A stretch of DNA of 64,000 nucleotides, taken from assembly GCF_034262375.1 (NCBI RefSeq), contig NZ_CP139558.1, positions 992,001-1,056,000 on the forward strand, in the 5' to 3' direction. The notes beneath the pieces are model-generated. The model worked only from the letters and a program-made list of their open reading frames with translations. It made no database searches and had not been told where the DNA came from. Numbering within the stretch: position 1 is the stretch's first letter; each line of letters starts with the position of its first letter. Source of the stretch: Mucilaginibacter sabulilitoris. Lineage in GTDB: Bacteria; Bacteroidota; Bacteroidia; Sphingobacteriales; Sphingobacteriaceae. Below are positions 23,745 through 32,012 of this stretch, in pieces. The translations under genes were made by a program, and so were the position numbers.

Positions 23745-24755
23745 ATGCTTGCTATTAAACAAAAGAGACCAAGAATTATAAAAACCGAGACGCCGGTTAT
23801 AAGAGATGTGGCGTTTTATCAGGATGTGGTCAATGGTTTGACATCGGAACCCAAACAACTACAATCAAAGTATTTTTACGATAAAGAAGGCGACCGGCTT
23901 TTTCAGCAGATAATGAACTGCAGCGAATATTACCCTTTCCAATGCGAACTGGAGATCTTTAGCCAGCAAACAGAAATGTTAGCCAATGTGATCGCTAAGG
24001 CTGGAGCAACCGCAGATTTGATAGAACTAGGAGCAGGTGATTGCACCAAGACAAGGTACCTGTTAGCAGAATTGGTCAAAATGGATACTGATTTTACCTA
24101 TCTTCCAATCGATATTTCTGAAAATATAATTGATTTTCTCAATGCTCAGCTGCCGTTGGATATCCCTGGACTCAAGGTAAATGGGATAACGGGTGATTAT
24201 TTACAAATGCTCGGCCGGGCAGCGGATCATTCCGACAATAAAAAAGTGGTTTTATTCCTCGGATCCAATATAGGGAATATGTCCCCGGGTGAAGCCGCGG
24301 AATTCTGTATGAATCTCAGACAGCACCTAAAGCCCGGTGACCTGGTCATCATTGGCGTCGACCTAAAGAAAAAACCCGCCACAATTTTGGCAGCATATAA
24401 CGATAAAGCCGGAATTACTAAAGAATTTAATCTTAACCTTCTCCGGCGGATAAATAGGGAACTAGGTGCAAATTTTGAAATCACTCAATTTGAACATTAT
24501 CCTGTTTATGATCCTGATACCGGTGGCTGTAAGAGTTACCTGATTTCGTTAAAAAAGCAACAGGTAATGATACCCTGTGTAGACGGATCCACGTGGATCA
24601 ATTTCGAGGAAAATGAACCGATGTTCATGGAGATATCTCAAAAATATTCAATTAAAGAAATCGAAGAGTTAGGCCGGAATGCCCAGTTTCGACCCGTTGC
24701 AAACTTCTTTGACAATAAAGGATGGTTTATGGATACTGTTTGGGAAGCGGTTTAA
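23745..24755 (+). CDS. egtD: EgtD-type L-histidine N-alpha-methyltransferase
   Basis: A 336-residue SAM-dependent enzyme with the EgtD plan: QLQSKYFYDKEGDRLFQQIMNCSEYYPFQCELEIF, the SAM motif LIELGAGDCTKT (about residues 92-103), FLGSNIGNMSP, and a C-terminal FMEISQKYSIKEIEEL. Tyr in EYYP, Asn in GSNIGN and Glu-x-Ser in MEIS correspond to the histidine-binding residues known for mycobacterial EgtD, so histidine trimethylation to hercynine is expected. No EgtB-like sulfoxide synthase is in the window. Location between an exporter and LanB is unusual. Confidence 0.88.
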   Translation: MLAIKQKRPRIIKTETPVIRDVAFYQDVVNGLTSEPKQLQSKYFYDKEGDRLFQQIMNCSEYYPFQCELEIFSQQTEMLANVIAKAGATADLIELGAGDCTKTRYLLAELVKMDTDFTYLPIDISENIIDFLNAQLPLDIPGLKVNGITGDYLQMLGRAADHSDNKKVVLFLGSNIGNMSPGEAAEFCMNLRQHLKPGDLVIIGVDLKKKPATILAAYNDKAGITKEFNLNLLRRINRELGANFEITQFEHYPVYDPDTGGCKSYLISLKKQQVMIPCVDGSTWINFEENEPMFMEISQKYSIKEIEELGRNAQFRPVANFFDNKGWFMDTVWEAV

Positions 24756-24772
24756 AACAAAGGATAGTTGAA

Positions 24773-25543
24773 ATGGCAACAAGAATTGCAATTATAACCG
24801 GCGCCAGCTCCGGGATAGGTAAAGCGACCGCAATCAGGTTAGCTAAGGATTTTACAGGTTTGGTGCTGGTTGCCAGACGGGAAGACGAATTGGCCGAAAC
24901 GGCCAAAATGTTGAAATTGCTGGGCGTCGAACCTTTGATTATTCCGATAGATCTCAGGCTACCGTCTGCAGGTGATACGGTGATCAAAAAAACGTTGGAA
25001 ATGTTCGGGCAGCTACATACGCTGGTCAATATAGCGGGTGCTGTTCCGCAGATCCACCTGTTTGAAATGACTGACGAACAGTGGAACGATGGTGCGGAAA
25101 TGAAACTGCATGGTGCCCGTCGATTAACGATCAAGGCATGGTCGCTACTGAAAGAGTCGAAAGGAAATGTTGTGTTTATTTCCGGAAATTCTGCCGAAGT
25201 CCCGAAGCCGGGTTTTGCAGCTGTCGCGACCATTAACGCTGCCATTTGTGCATTGGCTAAAGCTTTTGCTGAGGAGGGAATTCTATGTGGGATACAAGTA
25301 AACAGTGTACTGCCAGGTGCTGTAATGACGGACCGAAGAAAGAAATTTCTTGAAAAGTTTGCTGAGGCCAATAACCTATCCATGGAAGAAGCAAAGATGA
25401 AATTTCTGAGAGAGGCAAAGATTGAAAGGTATGGTGAACCGCAGGAAATTGCCGAACTGATCGCTTTTTTGGTCTCGCCGAGAGCGCAATGGATGACAGG
25501 AACTGCCCTAAGGATAGATGGCGGTGAAGTAAAGAGTATATAG
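24773..25543 (+). CDS. SDR-fold oxidoreductase lacking the catalytic Tyr/Lys
   Basis: A 256-residue short-chain dehydrogenase/reductase from the ATG at 24773. The NAD(P) site is TGASSGIG (residues 10-17) and the NAG-like motif is NIAGAVP. The Ser region VVFISGNSAE is present, but where Tyr-x3-Lys is expected the sequence reads VATINAAICALAKAF, with Val and Asn in place of Tyr and Lys. The C-terminus (WMTGTALRIDGG) is normal. It may bind cofactor without classic catalysis or use another chemistry. It lies 17 bp after egtD and 23 bp before LanB. Confidence 0.85.
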   Translation: MATRIAIITGASSGIGKATAIRLAKDFTGLVLVARREDELAETAKMLKLLGVEPLIIPIDLRLPSAGDTVIKKTLEMFGQLHTLVNIAGAVPQIHLFEMTDEQWNDGAEMKLHGARRLTIKAWSLLKESKGNVVFISGNSAEVPKPGFAAVATINAAICALAKAFAEEGILCGIQVNSVLPGAVMTDRRKKFLEKFAEANNLSMEEAKMKFLREAKIERYGEPQEIAELIAFLVSPRAQWMTGTALRIDGGEVKSI

Positions 25544-25566
25544 AAATCAGAAGTTAGATAATTATA

Positions 25567-28500
25567 ATGGGCATAGCCTTCGCACCCCAATTACTACTTC
25601 GGTTACCAGCTTATCCTGAGATACAATACGATCAGGACTTGCAATGTTTTTTGGACGATCCTTTTTTTCGGGCTGCCATTTTCCTGGCAAGTCCGGTTTT
25701 TTATAGGAGTTTAAAGGACTGCGATTTTAATACAAAAAAATTAACCGAAAAACAGCGAATTTCATTGCTGAAATATGTAAATCGGGCATGTTTCAGGCCC
25801 ACCCCATTTGGACTGTTTTCTTCTGTTTCGCTGCTTGAATGGTCAAACAAAGATTCTATCCAGTTCGATGCTAAACAGCCGTTTTCTGTGAATATTTCCC
25901 CCGATCAAAGTTTACTGAATCTTGTTACCCGAATTCTTTACAGCCAAATAACTAAAATACAACGCTTTGAGGTCAACCCTACTATTTACCAATCCTTAAA
26001 AGAATACAGATTTGTTAGAACGGAAGTAGATCCGGAGGAAAAAAGGCAATACCGTCTGCAGTCGACAGCATATTCAGGAATGCTGAAAAATATTTTGAAG
26101 TTTTCGCGCCAGGGCCGCACATGTGAGGAAATTTTAGCCTACATATCAAATTTCGCCAATACCAATAAAGCCGAAAGTCTGGATTATTTTTTGTTTTTAT
26201 TAGATGCGCAAGTCATAGTCGGACAATTAAGGCAAAATATAAGCGGCGAAGATTTTTTACGGCTATTAACTGAAACCGGACAGGTTGGCCCGGAATGGAA
26301 TTTCATTTTTAAACTGACCGGGCAGCGATTTAATCCAGTAGATAAAACTGCCGAATATTTGCAAAGCATAGATCACCAAGTCAAATTATTACAACCGGCA
26401 CTGAACGCTGAAAAGCCAGCGATCAGTGTGATCTTAGAGCGCAAATTGAGTGCCGATTGCATAGGTTATCAAATTCAAAGTCAGATTCGTGATGGTTTGT
26501 TTGCACTTCATTGCCTGAGTTATACTAAAGCAATGCCAACCATGGAAAACTTTTCCAAAGAATTCGAAAGACACTTTGGAGGGCAGCGATTACCATTATT
26601 ATCTTGTTTTGATCCTGAACAAGGAATTAATTACCAGAAGCCCGCATTGGAAAGTCCCAATATTCTCCTGGAAACACTCCGGGTCAGGCACAAAGAAACT
26701 ACTGACCAAAACGCGAACTGGGGTTCTGCGCATGTTTATTTGATGAACCGATGGATCGAAGCAGAAAGAAACTGCCGTCAAAATATTTGCTTAACTAAAG
26801 ATGGTTTGCAAAAGTTAAAAAATGAAACCCAGAAGTTCCAGACTTTAGGCCTTTCAATTTTGTTCAGGCGGTCTGGTGATAAAATCTATCTTGAGAGCGC
26901 AGGCGGTACCAATGCGTGCGCATTACTCGGGCGTTTTACCGTGGCAAGCCCGGAGATGGCCGAAGCGGCAACCAATATGGCAAAAGACCTGGAGCAGCGG
27001 AACCTTCACCTGGTTTTTGCAGAGCTGCTACATCTAACTGACCCTCATCACGATAATATCAATAGACGTAAACACATTTGGTCCTATGAGATTCCAATAA
27101 CCGCCGCATCCACTTTGCCGGCCGATCAACGGATTGAACTACGTGATTTGTATGTTGAAGTGATTAGCGGCAAGGTATATCTATGGTCTGAGGCTCTCAA
27201 GAAATATGTGATTCCAAGATTAAGCTCCGCCTATAACCATTCTCTGAATAAGTTGCCACTTTTCCGGTTTATGGTTGACCTTGGTTATCAATATGGTGAT
27301 AGTGACCTTACATTTGATTTAAGTAGATTTTTCCCCGGGTTAGATCATTATCCGAGGGTTGAATATGAACGTTGCATTCTGAGTCCGGCTACCTGGGTAC
27401 TTCGCGAGCCGGACCTATTACCCTTACAGGGTAAAGATGAAATGGAGGCACTTCACGCTTATAGAGAGCTGGCAGTTGAAAAAAATATTCCCGAAGTTTT
27501 CTTATTGACCGAAGCAGATCACCAGTTAAGATTATATCGTGACCGAGGTGATGATATAACCTTATTTTTAAAGTTCGTTCGTACACGCCGAGAGATAGTT
27601 CTATTGGAATACCTGGGTAACCATGACGAGACATCCCTGGTAAAAGATCCCGCCGGCCGAAGTTTTATTGCCCAATACAACACATTTGTGGTGCCGGATG
27701 AACCAATACCTTTTCCTGTTAGTATAGCCACTAATAGTAAAGTACCTTTAACCGTTCGAAAATTTATGCCCGGAACAGAATGGCTTTACCTGAAGATCTA
27801 TACACCGGCCCAAAGGATGTCTAAACTGCTCGTTAACCTTTGGCCTTTCATTAGGAAAAATTATCATAACGGAACCATTGAAAATTGGTTTTTTGTCAGG
27901 TATGAGGACCATGCTCCTCATTTAAGGTTGCGTTTAAAAACGCATCCCAAAAACATCAGCGACATTTTGGTTGCGTTAAACGGGTTATTAGGTAAACAGG
28001 TGGAGCAACACATGATACGGGAGTATCACCTTGACACCTATCACCGGGAACTTGAAAGATACCAGGCGGCGGGAATTGCGCTGACAGAAGAATTTTTTTG
28101 GGCAAGTAGCGTGTTCACTATTGAACACCTACAAAGGGGTCGTAATTTCTTTCCGCCGTATTTGGTGGCAATCCGCACGGTTATAGCAATTGCAGAGATG
28201 TTTATTTCAGATCGTAAGGTTTTAGCTGATTACTTTAAGGATAGTTATGATGCACTGGCCGCAGAATTTGATGGGACGAAAAACAGAACTGAACTGGATT
28301 TAAAGTATCGTGAATTAAGTGGATTTATCCAACAGGTGTTCGATGACGAAGCGTTTGATGTTCGAAATCAATTTGGGTCGGCCTATAAGAACCTAATGAT
28401 CATCGCAAAACAAATCAGCGAGGCTGTCGGTGAAGGGGATCATAATTCCTATTTGAATAGTATTCTCCACCTGCATATGAACAGGCTTTTTACTGATCAG

Positions 28501-28587
28501 CAACGTAAGCAGGAAATGGTCGTTTATTATATGCTGTATAAATTTATTAAAAGTGAAATTGCCAGAAATAAACAGGGTAATCATTGA
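25567..28587 (+). CDS. Full-length LanB-type lantibiotic dehydratase
   Basis: A 1006-residue protein, the length of class I lanthipeptide dehydratases such as NisB. The N-terminal glutamylation domain begins LLLRLPAYPE and has FRAAIFLASPVFYRSL and ACFRPTPFGLFSSVSL; the middle has the HIWSYEIPI...LYVEVISGKVYLWSEAL region. The C-terminal elimination (SpaB/thiopeptide) domain starts near residue 738 (EWLYLKIYTP) with WFFVRYEDHAPHLRLRL. It should glutamylate Ser/Thr of a precursor peptide from Glu-tRNA and eliminate glutamate to give dehydroamino acids. No LanC cyclase is in the window. Its end overlaps the convergent LytTR gene by 7 bp. Confidence 0.92.
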   Translation: MGIAFAPQLLLRLPAYPEIQYDQDLQCFLDDPFFRAAIFLASPVFYRSLKDCDFNTKKLTEKQRISLLKYVNRACFRPTPFGLFSSVSLLEWSNKDSIQFDAKQPFSVNISPDQSLLNLVTRILYSQITKIQRFEVNPTIYQSLKEYRFVRTEVDPEEKRQYRLQSTAYSGMLKNILKFSRQGRTCEEILAYISNFANTNKAESLDYFLFLLDAQVIVGQLRQNISGEDFLRLLTETGQVGPEWNFIFKLTGQRFNPVDKTAEYLQSIDHQVKLLQPALNAEKPAISVILERKLSADCIGYQIQSQIRDGLFALHCLSYTKAMPTMENFSKEFERHFGGQRLPLLSCFDPEQGINYQKPALESPNILLETLRVRHKETTDQNANWGSAHVYLMNRWIEAERNCRQNICLTKDGLQKLKNETQKFQTLGLSILFRRSGDKIYLESAGGTNACALLGRFTVASPEMAEAATNMAKDLEQRNLHLVFAELLHLTDPHHDNINRRKHIWSYEIPITAASTLPADQRIELRDLYVEVISGKVYLWSEALKKYVIPRLSSAYNHSLNKLPLFRFMVDLGYQYGDSDLTFDLSRFFPGLDHYPRVEYERCILSPATWVLREPDLLPLQGKDEMEALHAYRELAVEKNIPEVFLLTEADHQLRLYRDRGDDITLFLKFVRTRREIVLLEYLGNHDETSLVKDPAGRSFIAQYNTFVVPDEPIPFPVSIATNSKVPLTVRKFMPGTEWLYLKIYTPAQRMSKLLVNLWPFIRKNYHNGTIENWFFVRYEDHAPHLRLRLKTHPKNISDILVALNGLLGKQVEQHMIREYHLDTYHRELERYQAAGIALTEEFFWASSVFTIEHLQRGRNFFPPYLVAIRTVIAIAEMFISDRKVLADYFKDSYDALAAEFDGTKNRTELDLKYRELSGFIQQVFDDEAFDVRNQFGSAYKNLMIIAKQISEAVGEGDHNSYLNSILHLHMNRLFTDQQRKQEMVVYYMLYKFIKSEIARNKQGNH

Positions 28588-29315
28588 CCTCCCCTTTTCG
28601 ATTTTACCAGATGTTGATCCATCAAATTAAGAAACTTTTGTTTATAATGATCACCCATTATCAGGGATTCTCCGCTTTGCATCCTTACCTGGGCACGTTC
28701 TATTATCTTAACAAAGCTGACATTAATGATAAAAGAGCGATGAATTCGGGCGAAAATATCAGATGGTAAATGACGCTCAATCTCCCGCATCGTTAGATAA
28801 GTCATGTGCTTTCCTTCTGTGGTAAATATCTGAATGTAGTTTACCGCCCCTTCAATATAAATAACTTCATCAAAACGGACTTTTATCATCCGACCTTTGA
28901 TCTCACTTTTAATCGTAAAGAAACCCTCATTTGACGCATTGTCAACAGCTTTTCTCTTGATTTTACGTTTAGCACGTTGAATGCTTTTTAAAAAGCGCTC
29001 ATAATTTATTGGCTTTAGCAGGAAATCAAACGCCTCATTGTCAAATGCTTGTAATGCATATTCCGGGAAAGCCGTAGTGAAAATTACTGATGTGTACAAA
29101 TTAACCATTCCCGCCAATTCCAATCCCGTAAGCGGCCTCATATCAATATCGAGAAAGGTAAGGTCAGGCGCTGTTACGCCGGTTAACACATCCAACGCTT
29201 CCAGTGGATTTATAGATGCCCCGATTAACTTGAGGATGGGTGTTTGTTCGATATACCCCTTTATCAACTCTAAGGAATCAGGGTCATCTTCAACAATGTA
29301 GCAGGTAAAGATCAT
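28581..29315 (-). CDS. LytTR-family response regulator
   Basis: A 244-residue two-domain regulator. The receiver domain has the phosphorylatable Asp in LTFLDIDMRPLTG, TTAFPEYALQAF and the Lys in FLLKPI. A LytTR DNA-binding domain follows (FFTIKSEIKGRMIKVRFDEVIYIEGAVNYIQIFT...HRSFIINVSFVKI). Its start overlaps the sensor kinase stop by 4 bp. Placed between LanB and the candidate precursor gene, it is the likely regulator of the RiPP genes. Confidence 0.93.
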   Translation of the reverse strand: MIFTCYIVEDDPDSLELIKGYIEQTPILKLIGASINPLEALDVLTGVTAPDLTFLDIDMRPLTGLELAGMVNLYTSVIFTTAFPEYALQAFDNEAFDFLLKPINYERFLKSIQRAKRKIKRKAVDNASNEGFFTIKSEIKGRMIKVRFDEVIYIEGAVNYIQIFTTEGKHMTYLTMREIERHLPSDIFARIHRSFIINVSFVKIIERAQVRMQSGESLIMGDHYKQKFLNLMDQHLVKSKRGGQ

Positions 29316-30382
29316 AAGTTTATGCTTATAGAGACGATAAAATCTTCGGTTTCATCTTTAATTTCCAAGGTGTATTTACCCGGATAAAAGTTCGCGAGCC
29401 TTTTTTCTATATTTTTCAGGCCGATTCCGGTTCGTGTATAGAGCGTACTGGTACGTTTTTCATTAATGGTTTTAAATGTCAAAAAATTTTCCTGGCTGTC
29501 AAGCAGGATCTTTCCCGGTTTGGTGACGTCGCCAACACCACCATGCTTGATCATATTTTCGACCAGGGTGATAAGGATTAAAGGCAGAATGTGAATGCCT
29601 TTTAATCTCCCTTTTTTTTGAAAGCTGATAAATATTTTGTGTTCGTGGCGGAGTCCACTGAGCTCAATGAGTTTCTCAATCTGCGCAACCTCGTCTAAAA
29701 GCGGCACCGTGCGGTTGTCCTCCGAATTGATCAGCGAATAGCGCATGATATCCGCAAGCAGCATTACGCAGTTTCCTGCCTTGGGGGAGACCTGATGAAT
29801 AGCGTTGTAGATAAATGAAAGGGAATTAAAGAGTAAATGTGGACTGATTTGATTTTGTAAATAAGCGTTTTCCGCGGTGATGTATTTGTTTTCTAGTTCA
29901 AGTGTTTGAGACTTCTGAAGTAATTGTTCCTTTTCTATCGCATGGTTGCGTTCCTTAAACCTTATCATATATAACATCGACCAGTAGGCCGTGCTGAACC
30001 CGATGAAAAATATTTCTCTAAAAATATTACTTAACCATAGTTTCCCATGAGATAACGTGAACGATAAACTTAGCCAGCTTTCGCCATTCCAAAAGTTTTC
30101 ACATTGCAGCTTTATGAGCAGATAAAAGACAATTTCTATTGCTATGAATATAGCTGCGACCAAAATCGATTTTGAGGTCTGGAAAAACGCAAAATCCAAT
30201 ATCACATGTGCATTAAAGTAAAAAAGCCCAATATTCAGCAGATAAAAAAATGCATAGTGTACTAATGAGGCATTAAGGCCAACCGTTAGCTCTATAAGAG
30301 AAAGCTCGTATGTTATAAAGATGGCCCAAACCATTATATGTCTGAGAATGAATGCCTTTTTTGTCCTTATTATTTGTCTCAT
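29312..30382 (-). CDS. LytS/YehU-type membrane sensor histidine kinase
   Basis: A 356-residue kinase from the ATG at 30382. The N-terminal half has four hydrophobic segments. Then comes a coiled linker (ERNHAIEKEQLLQKSQTLELE) and the His_kinase domain with AYLQNQISPHLLFNSLSFIYNAI, where His is the phosphoacceptor, and an ATPase end (LITLVENMIKHG, GIGLKNIEKRLANFY). It pairs with the LytTR regulator. No extracytoplasmic domain is visible, so the signal is probably membrane-embedded or a small hydrophobic molecule or peptide. Confidence 0.92.
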   Translation of the reverse strand: MRQIIRTKKAFILRHIMVWAIFITYELSLIELTVGLNASLVHYAFFYLLNIGLFYFNAHVILDFAFFQTSKSILVAAIFIAIEIVFYLLIKLQCENFWNGESWLSLSFTLSHGKLWLSNIFREIFFIGFSTAYWSMLYMIRFKERNHAIEKEQLLQKSQTLELENKYITAENAYLQNQISPHLLFNSLSFIYNAIHQVSPKAGNCVMLLADIMRYSLINSEDNRTVPLLDEVAQIEKLIELSGLRHEHKIFISFQKKGRLKGIHILPLILITLVENMIKHGGVGDVTKPGKILLDSQENFLTFKTINEKRTSTLYTRTGIGLKNIEKRLANFYPGKYTLEIKDETEDFIVSISINL

Positions 30383-30444
30383 CAGGTCATTTGAAGTTTC
30401 TGCATGTAGCAAATGCCTCTCGGCGTAATAAAGTTATCGGTTGC

Positions 30445-30469
30445 TTGACCACCTTATATTTTTGGTCAA
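30445..30469 (+). promoter_or_regulatory. Promoter and inverted repeat of the candidate precursor gene
   Basis: TTGACCA (30445-30451) and TGGTCAA (30463-30469) form a perfect 7-bp inverted repeat with an 11-bp spacer. The right arm overlaps a perfect -7 element TATTTTTG (30457-30464). A start near 30471 would give an 11-base leader before the ATG at 30482. The repeat is placed to act as an operator, possibly for the LytTR protein or another regulator. Confidence 0.45.
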
Positions 30470-30481
30470 AACATCGAAGCC

Positions 30482-30661
30482 ATGAAAAATTTAAAATCGA
30501 AAAAATTACACAAACAGGTGGATACCATTTGTGATTTTAACAGGGAGGTGCTCAATGAAGGGTGGTCTGATACAACTACGGGATCCGACCCGACCACGGC
30601 TACAGTGACCATCATTATCACTACTGCAAATACGCAACAAAGGAGTAAAAAATTAATATAA
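30482..30661 (+). CDS. Candidate RiPP precursor peptide, Thr-rich and Cys-free core
   Basis: A 59-codon gene with its own promoter. The first 27 residues (MKNLKSKKLHKQVDTICDF then NREVLNEG) are charged and leader-like, starting with the Lys/Leu-rich style of Bacteroidota natural-product precursors. The rest, from Trp28, has ten Thr and three Ser in 32 residues (SDTTTGSDPTTATV, IITTANT) with a basic end. The only Cys is residue 17, in the leader. Located 100 bp from the divergent LytS gene, next to LanB. Role, leader cleavage site and modification are inferred; it could be an unrelated small protein. Confidence 0.6.
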   Translation: MKNLKSKKLHKQVDTICDFNREVLNEGWSDTTTGSDPTTATVTIIITTANTQQRSKKLI

Positions 30662-30755
30662 AGTTAATATTAATTAAGCACTTCGCAACATAGGAACCAT
30701 TTTCACAATCGCAAAAAATAAAATTTAAGCCATTGACCTCATTTATCATACTGTT

Positions 30756-31919
30756 TTGCTTATTTCAGCACTATATCATCTGGAAACAATTGTTAGCGAA
30801 GTCGTTAACTATAACGAAATCACCGGCGCCGCTGTGCGCCCGGAAGCTTTCGGCCGTTGGTCTGAACGCACAGCATTAGCTTGCAAACAGTTAAGTGCAC
30901 AGTTACTACAGCAGCTTTTCAGCAACGTAAAAGACCATACTTTAGTCCGTTATATTCATTACCATCAGGCAACATTAATTTCCCTTTCTGATCAACTTTC
31001 AGGTAAGTTCTCCATTCATTCCAATCTGGAAATTGTCACTTATGCTCACGGACGGAAAGTAATAGCATCAATTGAAGGTATCCTTGACCTGCTCTTTACT
31101 AAATTCTACAAATATTGTGATCACGGCCATGTTGTTTCCAAGGATCATTTTGATATCGAATGTGCTCATTTGAATGCATTGTTGGTAGCTGTTTTAGATC
31201 AGCTTACGGTGTTAGAAATAAACGACGCCCTAATCTTGGCGGTTCAGGAATCAATTTCTGCCAAACTTACTGACGGCCGTTACTTTGGGGTAAGTTACCG
31301 GGAGTTCGATTATTTAAACAAGCTATTACGGACAATTGCGGATGATCTGGTACCGGGCACTCCCGGTACAGGCAAATTTGCTGACATTTTATACACCCAT
31401 AATTTCAACAGTCCAATGTTTGTGCGTTGGTATCAAAATGAAATTCTGGTTTCTAAAATTAACTCGACGAAGAAAAACCGGAAGCAACTTCTGCAAAAGG
31501 AACTTGAACGTCTCGAACTTTGTCCTGTCAAAATACAGGAGTTCTTTGATGCCAGCCGTGTTTCTATCCAAGAGCTGATGGTAGATTGGATGAGGGACCA
31601 GTTAAACGGACGGGGGGCGTCTGCACAAACAGATTCGAAGTCATCCCCCACACAACACATGCCGTTGAACTTTTCTGTCAGTCAGTTTGCATTACTAGTT
31701 CGGCTCAGTTACCTGGAAGGCGCATACCATCTGCATAATATTTCTGCGATTTTGCGATTTTTCTCTTCTCATTTTGAGACCAAGAAGCAACTCCATATAT
31801 CAGTCAAAAGTTTTACCCGTGCCTTTTATGGTACTGATCAAAAGACGGCAGCCGCCGTTAGGGACTTTTTACAACGGATGCTCAATATTCTTGATAATAC
31901 CTATTTCCCCAAAACTTAA
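30756..31919 (+). CDS. Hypothetical protein at the edge of the conjugation module
   Basis: A 387-residue helical cytoplasmic protein. The only sensible start is a TTG at 30756; no ATG lies near the beginning, so the start is uncertain. The C-terminal 80 residues (FSVSQFALLVRLSYLEGAYHL...FSSHFETKKQLHISVKSFTRAFYGTD) resemble the end region of RteC-type proteins and other hypothetical proteins of Bacteroidota conjugative elements. It precedes the RteC-like gene by 93 bp. Function unknown. Confidence 0.65.
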   Translation: MLISALYHLETIVSEVVNYNEITGAAVRPEAFGRWSERTALACKQLSAQLLQQLFSNVKDHTLVRYIHYHQATLISLSDQLSGKFSIHSNLEIVTYAHGRKVIASIEGILDLLFTKFYKYCDHGHVVSKDHFDIECAHLNALLVAVLDQLTVLEINDALILAVQESISAKLTDGRYFGVSYREFDYLNKLLRTIADDLVPGTPGTGKFADILYTHNFNSPMFVRWYQNEILVSKINSTKKNRKQLLQKELERLELCPVKIQEFFDASRVSIQELMVDWMRDQLNGRGASAQTDSKSSPTQHMPLNFSVSQFALLVRLSYLEGAYHLHNISAILRFFSSHFETKKQLHISVKSFTRAFYGTDQKTAAAVRDFLQRMLNILDNTYFPKT

Positions 31920-32012
31920 TCATAGCCTATGAAAGATTGATACACACGAGTACTGTTAGAGACACTAACCAAGGATGGCTGGTGGCAGTACACTTCATTT
32001 AACTAGGGAAAT

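Noticed and set aside
24727..25590. 287-codon open frame on the minus strand
   Set aside because: It is antisense to the SDR gene over its whole length, has no family features, and results from codon bias of the real gene.
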